Positions 8,100-15,146 of a stretch of DNA of 31,695 nt are shown in pieces. Source of the DNA: DATJXG01 sp035500455 (GTDB taxonomy: Bacteria > Acidobacteriota > Terriglobia > Terriglobales > Acidobacteriaceae); the NCBI GenBank assembly GCA_035500455.1, contig DATJXG010000259.1:1-31695 (forward strand). The letters are read 5' to 3'. Every line of letters begins with the position of its first letter. The stretch's first letter is position 1. A program made the position numbers and the translations under genes. Under the pieces are notes generated by a model. The model saw nothing but the letters and a program-made list of their open reading frames with translations, searched no databases and was not told the origin of the DNA.

Positions 8100-8136
8100 G
8101 GTTGCGACGAGCCCCGGGAGCCGCTGCGCAGCGCCG

Positions 8137-9138
8137 TCAGGCTCGCGCCGTCGATTGCCGGATCACCAGCCTGGGCGCGATCAGGGTCTTCCGCGGCGCT
8201 AAGGTACGTTTGGATTCAATTTGCTCCAGGAGCAGTTCCGCCGCCCGCTTCCCGATCTGACACGTACCCTGATCCACGGTGGTGAGGGGCACCGAGAGCA
8301 TGTCGGAGTAGTGCACGTTGCCGGCCCCCACCACCGCAATGTCGCCGGGTATCGTAAGGTTCGCTTCCATGATCGCCTTCATGGCGCCGATAGCAACCGG
8401 GTCGTTGTAGCAGAAAACCCCGTCCGGCCTGGACGGGCCGCGCAGCAACTGCCGCATGGCGGCATACCCGCTGCTGTCTTCGTAGCCGGCCGCAACCACG
8501 AAACCGGCCGGCGGTTTGAGACCGCATTCCTTCAGGGCGTTTCGATAGCCGGCCAGCCTCTCGGCGGCGATACCGATCTCCGGCCCACGCAGGTGGGCAA
8601 TACGCCGGCAACCCTGGGCTGCGAGGTGAGCGGTAGCCAGGCGGCCAATGGCTTCGTTATCCACGCCCACGAAGCTGGCGCGCACCCGCGGCAGTGGGCG
8701 ATCGATAAGCACGAAGGGCACTTTCCGGTCGCGAACCGCGTCAAACATTTCGCCGCGAGATTGCGCCGAGGCCACAATCATTCCATCCACCTGGCGGGCG
8801 ACCAGGGAATCGGCTTCCCGCTTCTCCATCTCCGGATCTTCTTCGAAGTAAGAAATGATGACGTGATAGCCGTGGGGACGCACGGTTTCAGCGACGGCCT
8901 TGGCAATTTCGGCGAAAAAGGGGTGGGTGAAGTCGGGGAGAAGCAGTCCGATGGTGTAGGTGCGACGGGTTACCAGGCTGCGGGCAACCCAATTGGTCTG
9001 GTAATTGAGCGCCTTGGCGCGCTGCAACACCCGCCGCCGCGTGGCTGCGCTGATGTCTCCTTTATTGCGTAGAACCTTGGAGACAGTGACGACAGAGACG
9101 TTGAGGCCTCTGGCGATGTCCCGCATGGTGACCGCCAT
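8137..9138 (-). CDS. LacI-family transcriptional regulator
   Basis: About 333 residues from ATG 9138; a GTG at 9156 and an ATG at 9126 are other options. The first 60 residues are a LacI helix-turn-helix plus hinge: 'TMRDIARGLNVSVVTVSKVL', then 'GDISAATRRRVLQRAKALNYQTNWVARSL'. The remainder is a periplasmic-binding-protein-like effector domain with 'IGLLLPDFTHPFFAEI', 'DGMIVAS', 'PFVLIDRPLP', 'FVGVDNEAIGRLATAHL', 'PDGVFCYNDPVAIGAMKAI' and 'TTVDQGTCQIGKRAAELLL'. It is the last gene of a minus-strand set MFS-ROK-LacI, so it very probably controls this set and the divergent hydrolase genes. The effector is unknown. Candidate operators are the GTWATCGATTAY palindromes at 11813 and 15036. Confidence 0.93.
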   Translation of the reverse strand: MAVTMRDIARGLNVSVVTVSKVLRNKGDISAATRRRVLQRAKALNYQTNWVARSLVTRRTYTIGLLLPDFTHPFFAEIAKAVAETVRPHGYHVIISYFEEDPEMEKREADSLVARQVDGMIVASAQSRGEMFDAVRDRKVPFVLIDRPLPRVRASFVGVDNEAIGRLATAHLAAQGCRRIAHLRGPEIGIAAERLAGYRNALKECGLKPPAGFVVAAGYEDSSGYAAMRQLLRGPSRPDGVFCYNDPVAIGAMKAIMEANLTIPGDIAVVGAGNVHYSDMLSVPLTTVDQGTCQIGKRAAELLLEQIESKRTLAPRKTLIAPRLVIRQSTARA

Positions 9139-9177
9139 GGCCTCGAAGAATACCACAGCGGAAACCTGTAACGATGC

Positions 9178-10200
9178 TTACATGGACAGGGGAACAGGAG
9201 TTCTCGGCGCCGGTTCGCCGCGCTTGCACACTTCGGCGGAACACAGAGCTGCACCGCCGGCGACTCCCGCATCAGGGCCGTAATAGGCAGGAAGCAGAGG
9301 AATCTCGCGGCAGCGGGTGTTGACACAGCAGGCCGGAAAATGATCGCGAATGCTCTCAAATAACGGCTGCAGCATGGAGGAAACTCCGCCGCCCATGATG
9401 ATTACGTCCGGCTCCAGCAAGTCGATGATGTTGCCCAGCCACAGGGCGAGCAAATCGACGGTCTCCTCGAGCACCTGGCGGGCCAAAGGGTCGCCGCCGG
9501 CAAAGGCTTGCCCCACCATCTCGCTGGTGACCGCCTCCGCGTTTCCGCCCGCGAGATCGAGAAGGGAGGACGCGGCTCCGTTTTCCCTCAGCTTGGCACG
9601 AGCCCTTCGAGCAATGGCCGGTCCCGAGGCCAGGACCTCGATGCAGCCGGGCTTGCCGCACCCACAGCGCGGACCACGGTAATCGATGCTGACGTGGCCG
9701 CCTTCGCCCGCAGCCCCGGTGCGGCCATGATAGATGCGGCCATCCAGCACGATGCCGGTGCCGATGCCGGTACCGATGGTTGCATAGAAAACATTGCGAT
9801 AGCCCCGCCCGGCGCCCCAGAGGTATTCCGCCAGCGCGGCGGCGTTCCCGTCGTTATCCAGGCGCGCCGGCGCGGAATAAATTCTGCCCAACTCGGCAAC
9901 CAGGGGATAGTTCCGCCAGCACGGAAGATTGGGAGGATTAATCACCAGTCCGGCGTTGGGATCGAGAGGCCCGGGGGCACAGATGCCAATGCCGCCGATT
10001 GTGGCCAGGCCTCCATGATCACGAAGCAAGGCATCCACGGCTGCGGTAACCGCTGCCAACCCAGCTTCTGCACTGCCGTTGGCAGCCATGGGAGTGCGGA
10101 CCTGGGAACTGATCCGGCCGTCGCCATCCACCACACCGGCGGCTACCTTTGTGCCACCGATGTCCACGCCTATGACATCGCGGCTCTCCCCCTCGCTCAT
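9178..10200 (-). CDS. ROK-family sugar kinase (glucokinase-like)
   Basis: About 340 residues from ATG 10200 (AGGG nine bases upstream); ATG 10209 is an alternative. It opens with the phosphate-binding 'VIGVDIGGTKVAAGVVD'. It then has 'NDGNAAALAEYLWGAGRG', where the Asp of LDND is the catalytic base in ROK kinases, 'TIGTGIGTGIVLDGRIYHGRTGAAGEGGH' and the ROK zinc motif 'CGCGKPGCIEVLASG'. There is no N-terminal helix-turn-helix, so it is a kinase rather than a NagC/XylR-type repressor. Likely reaction: ATP-dependent phosphorylation of glucose or another free hexose that enters through the neighbouring permease. It lies between the MFS gene (123 bases upstream) and the LacI gene (39 bases downstream) in the same direction. 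Confidence 0.93.
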   Translation of the reverse strand: MSEGESRDVIGVDIGGTKVAAGVVDGDGRISSQVRTPMAANGSAEAGLAAVTAAVDALLRDHGGLATIGGIGICAPGPLDPNAGLVINPPNLPCWRNYPLVAELGRIYSAPARLDNDGNAAALAEYLWGAGRGYRNVFYATIGTGIGTGIVLDGRIYHGRTGAAGEGGHVSIDYRGPRCGCGKPGCIEVLASGPAIARRARAKLRENGAASSLLDLAGGNAEAVTSEMVGQAFAGGDPLARQVLEETVDLLALWLGNIIDLLEPDVIIMGGGVSSMLQPLFESIRDHFPACCVNTRCREIPLLPAYYGPDAGVAGGAALCSAEVCKRGEPAPRTPVPLSM

Positions 10201-10323
10201 GGATAACATCCCTGTGAAGATCCGGTGTTTCCAGCTATACAGAAGAGCAATACGCTTAGATCCAAATATCCTCAGAACATAACAACAGCCGCCCCACGCT
10301 GCGATCGCCGGGTCTCGGACCCC

Positions 10324-11691
10324 CTACGCGCGGGCATTCCTCTCACTGTTGGTCTTCGAACCGCTCACCGCAAAGAAGAGGATGTATAGATAGCACAGCG
10401 CTGCGATCAGCAATGCGTAATGAATACCTTGTCCCCAACTGGTTTCTCCCTGTGACATGGCAGGGTAGTAGGAATGATTGATGAGGTCCGCGGCCTTGCC
10501 GACGATCCAGGGAATCACGGCTCCGCCCACAATCGCCATATTCAGAATGCCCGATGCATCTCCGGTGAGAGGCCCCAGTTCGGCAATCCCCATGGTGAAG
10601 ATGCAGGGAAACATGATGGAGTTGAACAACCCCACCGCCAGGATGGACCACATGGCGGCCGATCCGTTGCTGAACACTGAAACTGTGACCAGTAGTCCGG
10701 CCATGACAGCGCACAGGGCCAGCAACTTCCCCGGCTTGATCTTCTGCAGCAGCGCGGACCCGATGAATCTGCCGATCATCGCTCCCAGCCAGTAAACCGA
10801 AATGTAGCGGGCCGCGGTAGCCAGAGCGGCATGGTAGCGGGCAGCTGGATCAGCGATCGCGGAGACGGAAACGAAGTGGCCAACGTTATCCAGGGCGAGG
10901 TAGTTGGCGATGGAACTGCCGATTGCAACTTCGCCCCCGACGTAGACGAAAATCCCTATGGCACCGAACACGAGGTTGGGATGTTTCCAGACTGAGTCGT
11001 TCACTTTCTCGCCGATTCGGTGTTCCGCCGACTCGATCTTCGGCAGCTTGAAAGCCGCGATGCCGAGAGCCAGAAGAACCAGCGCGGTGGCAAAGAAATA
11101 CACGTAGAGCTTCACGACGGCGTTAGCTTCCTGGGAGGTGCTCTGCTCAAGCGCAGTGGCCGTGGTGCGCAGAATCAGATGCGCTCCGATCCAGGGAAAA
11201 ACCGCGGTTCCCAGAGAATTAAAGGCCTGCGTAAGGTTCAAACGGCTGGAAGCGGTACGCGCCGGACCGAGTACCGCAACGTACGGATTCGCCGCCACCT
11301 GCAGAATCGTAATTCCGGTCGCCAGGACGATCAGGGCGCCCAGGAAGAACGGAAATGAGGGGATGCGGGCCGCTGGGTAAAACCCCAGGCACGCCGCAAC
11401 CATGGTGAGCAATCCCACGATGATCGCTCGCTTATAGCCGATCCAATCAATGATTCTAGCGGCCGGAATCGAGAACACAAAATAGGCCGAGAAGAACGCC
11501 GTCTGGATCAGCATGCTGGCGGCGAGCTTAAGATTAAAAACGTGCTGGGCATAGGGGATAAGCACGTCGTTCAGCGAGGTTAGCGACCCCCACATGAAGA
11601 ACAGGGTCGTCACCACGGCCAGCGCAGCTGTGTAAGTCGAGGCCGGCGCCGATGCGGAGGTTGTGCCAGGGGCCTTGATTGGAATAGCCAT
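10324..11691 (-). CDS. Sugar MFS permease, FucP/GluP (FGHS) family
   Basis: A 455-residue membrane protein with about twelve hydrophobic segments. The first carries the family signature 'ALAVVTTLFFMWGSLTSLNDVLIPYAQ', matching the 'F-WG--T-LND-L-P' motif of L-fucose and glucose/galactose symporters. 'GYKRAIIVGLLTM' follows TM2, 'GITILQVAANPYVAVLGP' is the TM4-5 signature, and 'NLTQAFNSLGTAVFPWIGAHL' is also typical. The family imports sugar with H+ or Na+ at the inner membrane. Substrate cannot be fixed from sequence; fucose, glucose and galactose are all known. It is first in the minus-strand set with ROK and LacI and is divergent from the hydrolase genes across 211 bases. No Shine-Dalgarno sequence is visible before the ATG. 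Confidence 0.92.
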   Translation of the reverse strand: MAIPIKAPGTTSASAPASTYTAALAVVTTLFFMWGSLTSLNDVLIPYAQHVFNLKLAASMLIQTAFFSAYFVFSIPAARIIDWIGYKRAIIVGLLTMVAACLGFYPAARIPSFPFFLGALIVLATGITILQVAANPYVAVLGPARTASSRLNLTQAFNSLGTAVFPWIGAHLILRTTATALEQSTSQEANAVVKLYVYFFATALVLLALGIAAFKLPKIESAEHRIGEKVNDSVWKHPNLVFGAIGIFVYVGGEVAIGSSIANYLALDNVGHFVSVSAIADPAARYHAALATAARYISVYWLGAMIGRFIGSALLQKIKPGKLLALCAVMAGLLVTVSVFSNGSAAMWSILAVGLFNSIMFPCIFTMGIAELGPLTGDASGILNMAIVGGAVIPWIVGKAADLINHSYYPAMSQGETSWGQGIHYALLIAALCYLYILFFAVSGSKTNSERNARA

Positions 11692-11812
11692 AGATTTGCG
11701 ATCTGCCGTCCGTGCCGGGCACGCGGAAGCCCGATCCGCGGCAGCGAAGGCCCTCCCTAAGCCAGCAGCATCATACCATCGTGCTTTGGGGAGCGCCGGT
11801 TTTTGGGCTTAA

Positions 11813-11824
11813 GTTATCGATTAT
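11813..11824. promoter_or_regulatory. Candidate LacI-type operator in the divergent MFS/hydrolase spacer
   Basis: GTTATCGATTAT is a near-palindrome with a central CG, the usual form of LacI-family operators. It matches the perfect palindrome GTAATCGATTAC at 15036-15047 in ten of twelve positions. It lies between the divergent permease and glycoside hydrolase genes, where a shared operator would be expected. Confidence 0.45.
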
Positions 11825-11852
11825 CCCGTTGGTGAATTCCGCCGGCGCCGGC

Positions 11853-11881
11853 TTGACAATTGCACTCAAAGCCGCCAGACT
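11853..11881 (+). promoter_or_regulatory. Possible promoter of the large glycoside hydrolase gene
   Basis: TTGACA (11853-11858) is a perfect -35 and is preceded at once by the 12-base palindrome GCCGGCGCCGGC (11841-11852). At 17 bases the -10 position is CAGACT, which matches only three of six positions, so the promoter would need an activator or is not real. Confidence 0.3.
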
Positions 11882-11902
11882 CCCTTGCGTTCGGCGCTCG
11901 CC

Positions 11903-14900
11903 ATGTACAAGATTTCACTCTCCCTGATCTGTCTCACAATTCTGGTATCGGCTTTGCCCGCCCCCGCACAGGCAAGGTCATCCATTGTGGTGTTCAGCGA
12001 GGCGGGGTTTCCCAGCGCCGACTCTGCCGCCCCTTCCAGTGAGCGGCTCCAATCAGCATTGCCGGGGGCACAGTTCGCGCCGGCGGACCAGCTTCACGCA
12101 CAGCTTTCAGCCCCAGGCACGCGCTTGCTGGTGTTGCCCTATGGCTCCGCTTTTCCGGAAGAATCCTGGCCCGACATTTTTTCCTTTCTGCAGCGTGGCG
12201 GAAATCTTCTGGTGCTGGGCGGCAGGCCTTTCACCCGCGCGGCGTACCACGATGCCGGCGGCTGGCACTTGCGCGAATACAGCGTTCGCTTCACACGCCC
12301 GCTCATGATCGACCAGTATCAGGCCACTCCCGGCTCGGACGGCTTGGATTTTCAAACCAACCCCGAGATGACGCTGCAACTCCCGCGCTTGGCCTGGAAG
12401 AGCGCGTTCAGTCCCGTAATTCGACTGAGCGCCGTTGACCTCTACCACCGAGGCGGGTCGGCAGGCTCGATCGACGCGCGCCTCGATACTTTTGGCTGGG
12501 GGGTTAAGAACGGACGCAAGCTGGCCGCTCCTGCGATCGAGGTTGACCACCTGCGCAATGGCTTCGACGGTGGGCGCTGGATCTTTGTGAACGCTGAACT
12601 CACGCCTGATTTCTTCACCAAGGGAGAGATCGTCCGCTCTCTGGCCGAGCGGGCTCTACTTGGCAGCGAAGACTTCAGCGTGCGGCCAGTTTATCCGCTG
12701 TATCTTCCCGGCGAACCCGTACAGGTGAATGTGGCCTGGCAAGCCCCTGAGGAGCCGTCGGCGGAATTGAGCGTGAAAATTGCGGTCTTTTCAGAGGCAG
12801 ACCCGCGGCATGGTTCAGAGATGTCTGTTCCTGTTCCATCAGAAAATCCGGTTGTCCTGCCCGCGCCGCAGGGCAAGGGCCTTTACGTCATCGAGGCCAA
12901 ATTGATGGCGGGCGAGAATGTCCGCGCCATCTACCACTCCGGCTTCTGGATTCGCGATGAGGCCTATCTGCGCTCCGGCCCCCGCCTCACGGTGAATCAC
13001 GACTACTTCGAACTTAACGGTAAGCCGCTGGCCGTTGTGGGCACGACCTATATGTCGAGCGAGGTACAGCGGCTGTATTTCGAGTATCCCAACGTTTATG
13101 TGTGGGACCACGACCTCGGCCAGATCCACGACGCCGGCCTCAACATGATCCGAAGTGGCTGGTGGACGGGCTGGGACAAATTCTTCAACGAGAACGGCGA
13201 ACCTTACGAGCGAACTTTGCGGACCGTGGAAGCCTTCCTCATGACCGCCCGCAAGAATGGGCTTCCGGTACAGTTCAACTTCTTTGCATTTCTGCCCGAC
13301 GTGCTCGGAGGGAAAAATCCATATCTGGATCCCGAGGCGGTTCGCCGCCAGAGCACGCTGATTTCCGCCGTGGCGGTGCGCTTTCATGATGTTCCCTGGC
13401 TGGCGTGGGATTTCATCAACGAGCCCAGCATCTCGGAGCATTTGTGGACGATGAGGCCGAACGGCGATCCCATCGAACTGGCGAAATGGAATGAGTGGCT
13501 CGCCAAGCGATATCCCGACCGCGCCGTGCTCGCCGCGGCCTGGAACCTTCCCGCCGCCGCGGTGCAAGGCACAGTGCCGCTGCCGGAAGATATCGAGTTC
13601 ACTCCGCGCGGCATGTATGTGGGCCATAATTCGCTCAAGGTTTACGACTATTTTCTCTTCGCCCAGCAGATTTTCATGGACTGGGTGCAGACCATGCACG
13701 AAGCGGTTCGCGCCACCGGCTCGCAACAACTGGTGACTGTGGGCCAGGACGAAGGCGGCATTCAGGACCGCCTGTCGCCCGCATTCTGGGGGCCGCTGGT
13801 GGATTTCACCACCAATCACTCCTGGTGGCAGAACGACTACCTGCTGTGGGACTCATTGCTGGCCAAGCAGCCGGGCGAGGCGATGCTGATCCAGGAAACC
13901 GGCCTGCAGCGCGAACTCAACATGGACGAGACCGCCCGCCGCACGCCCGAGAACGAAGCCGCGCTGCTGGAACGCAAAGTCGCGACCGCCTTCATTGAAG
14001 GTTCGGGCGCGATCGAGTGGCTATGGAACACGAACTCTTACATGACCGAGAGCAACGAGACGCCCATCGGGGCGGTCCGCACCGACGGGACCGAGAAGCC
14101 CGAAGCTACAGTCATGCGCGACTTCGCTGCATTCGCCAACCCGCTCAGTGAGCACCTGGTAGATCCTCAGCTGCCGTCGATTGCGATTGTGACTTCGCAA
14201 GCCGCGCAATTTTCCGTGCTGGGAGATTTGCAACTGGAAGCGCAGCGCAACGCCATTCGCGCCCTGGCATACAACGACCACCTGACCGCCTACGCCATCG
14301 CAGAAAATCAGATCGAGAAACTGGGTACGCCGAAGCTCGCCATCCTGCCGTCCCCGCAGTCGTTGACCGACGGCGCCTGGCGGGACCTGCTGAACTACGT
14401 GAGTGATGGCGGCAATCTGCTGATCACCGGCCCCGTAGATCGCGATGAACACTGGCAGGTCGTCCCCCGCGCGGCCGGCGTGAAGCTGGGCGCAGAGCCG
14501 GAGCCGCTCACCTATCACAATGCAACGATCACCATCGCTGGCCGCACTATCCCACTCGCCTTCGATCAGCAGGCGCAGAATGTATTGGAAGCACTGCATT
14601 TCAATGACGGCTCAACCCTGAAGGAAAGCGCCTACGGCAAGGGACGCATCTTCTGGGCCGCCTATCCCGTCGAGTTGGCTGAAGGCACCGAAGCCGCCGC
14701 CGCTCTCTATGCGTGGGTCGCGGGTCGGGTGGGCCTTACGCCGATGTTCGACCTCCAGTCCGCGAGCCAGCCGGGCGTGCTGATCTACCCCACTGTGCTC
14801 AACGATTCCGTGCTCTACGTGCTGGTTTCCGACAGCGCCGAGGACGCCAGAATCGACTTGCGCGACAAACTCACCGGCGTCCGCCTGACGCTGCAACTCC

Positions 14901-14971
14901 CCAGCCAGCACGCTGCCATGGCCGTCATAGGCAAACAGCAGAAAGCCATCGTCGCCAGGTACGGGTTCTGA
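11903..14971 (+). CDS. Large exported clan-A glycoside hydrolase (GH5/GH42-like core) with flanking GATase-like domains
   Basis: About 1022 residues from ATG 11903 (a TTG at 11885 is also in frame; neither has a Shine-Dalgarno). A signal peptide covers roughly residues 1-23 (SLSLICLTILVSALPAPAQA). A first flavodoxin/GATase-like domain contains 'TRLLVLPYGSAFPEESW' and 'FLQRGGNLLVLGGRPF'. A beta-sandwich with 'YPLYLPGEPVQVNVAW' follows (about 265-360). The barrel spans about 375-740: 'YFELNGKPLAVVGTTYMSSE', the acid/base candidate Glu507 in 'DFINEPS', a GH42-like 'WNEWLAKRYPDRAVLAAAWN', and the nucleophile candidate Glu665 in 'LIQETGLQ'. A second GATase-like domain ('PKLAILPSPQSLTDGAW', 'YVSDGGNLLITGP') and a beta domain end the protein. 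It should act on glycan outside the cytoplasmic membrane; substrate unknown. First gene of a plus-strand set with GH3. Confidence 0.88.
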   Translation: MYKISLSLICLTILVSALPAPAQARSSIVVFSEAGFPSADSAAPSSERLQSALPGAQFAPADQLHAQLSAPGTRLLVLPYGSAFPEESWPDIFSFLQRGGNLLVLGGRPFTRAAYHDAGGWHLREYSVRFTRPLMIDQYQATPGSDGLDFQTNPEMTLQLPRLAWKSAFSPVIRLSAVDLYHRGGSAGSIDARLDTFGWGVKNGRKLAAPAIEVDHLRNGFDGGRWIFVNAELTPDFFTKGEIVRSLAERALLGSEDFSVRPVYPLYLPGEPVQVNVAWQAPEEPSAELSVKIAVFSEADPRHGSEMSVPVPSENPVVLPAPQGKGLYVIEAKLMAGENVRAIYHSGFWIRDEAYLRSGPRLTVNHDYFELNGKPLAVVGTTYMSSEVQRLYFEYPNVYVWDHDLGQIHDAGLNMIRSGWWTGWDKFFNENGEPYERTLRTVEAFLMTARKNGLPVQFNFFAFLPDVLGGKNPYLDPEAVRRQSTLISAVAVRFHDVPWLAWDFINEPSISEHLWTMRPNGDPIELAKWNEWLAKRYPDRAVLAAAWNLPAAAVQGTVPLPEDIEFTPRGMYVGHNSLKVYDYFLFAQQIFMDWVQTMHEAVRATGSQQLVTVGQDEGGIQDRLSPAFWGPLVDFTTNHSWWQNDYLLWDSLLAKQPGEAMLIQETGLQRELNMDETARRTPENEAALLERKVATAFIEGSGAIEWLWNTNSYMTESNETPIGAVRTDGTEKPEATVMRDFAAFANPLSEHLVDPQLPSIAIVTSQAAQFSVLGDLQLEAQRNAIRALAYNDHLTAYAIAENQIEKLGTPKLAILPSPQSLTDGAWRDLLNYVSDGGNLLITGPVDRDEHWQVVPRAAGVKLGAEPEPLTYHNATITIAGRTIPLAFDQQAQNVLEALHFNDGSTLKESAYGKGRIFWAAYPVELAEGTEAAAALYAWVAGRVGLTPMFDLQSASQPGVLIYPTVLNDSVLYVLVSDSAEDARIDLRDKLTGVRLTLQLPSQHAAMAVIGKQQKAIVARYGF

Positions 14972-15035
14972 CGCAGCGAATTCGGGCCGTCTTTCGCGCG
15001 AAAACAGCGCCTAAGCCAGCGGCTCAGGGCCGTCG

Positions 15036-15047
15036 GTAATCGATTAC
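15036..15047. promoter_or_regulatory. Candidate LacI-type operator upstream of the GH3 gene
   Basis: GTAATCGATTAC is a perfect 12-base palindrome with a central CG, 99 bases before the GH3 start. The related GTTATCGATTAT lies in the divergent MFS/hydrolase spacer. A nine-base fragment, GTAATCGAT, also occurs by codon use inside the ROK gene near 9679, so chance matches happen. Confidence 0.45.
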
Positions 15048-15084
15048 TTCGCCCGCTTCCAGTGCCTTGCATGGGGCGGCGTCC

Positions 15085-15113
15085 TTGACGGAAGTTGCTT
15101 TTCCCGCCATCAT
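15085..15113 (+). promoter_or_regulatory. Possible promoter of the GH3 gene
   Basis: TTGACG (15085-15090), 17 bases, CATCAT (15108-15113). The -35 matches five of six and the -10 four of six consensus positions. It would give a leader of about 27 bases containing the GGAGA ribosome-binding site. The palindrome at 15036 lies upstream of it. Confidence 0.35.
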
Positions 15114-15146
15114 GCCAAACGGCGAATAATAACGCGGAGACAGTCC

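Larger units (their letters stand above)
7685..8136. other. Spacer of about 450 bases with two palindromic repeats
   Basis: No gene is supported here; frames across it are short and arginine-rich. It must carry the promoter of the minus-strand zinc-ribbon gene, but I see no convincing -35/-10 pair. It does hold two dispersed repeats: a TGTAGGCGCGGG palindrome at 7969-7991 and an inverted copy of the GTAGCGCCGGCG family at 8078-8099, next to the end of the LacI gene. Confidence 0.6.

Noticed and set aside
7685..8136. Possible small RNA or riboswitch in the 450-base spacer before the zinc-ribbon gene
   Set aside because: I found only two short dispersed palindromes and no conserved riboswitch core or promoter-terminator pair.
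8221..9072. A 283-residue frame antisense to the LacI gene
   Set aside because: The LacI protein has every family motif; the antisense frame has none.
12839..13819. A 326-residue frame antisense to the large glycoside hydrolase
   Set aside because: Antisense shadow of the catalytic barrel; no signal peptide, motif or ribosome-binding site.
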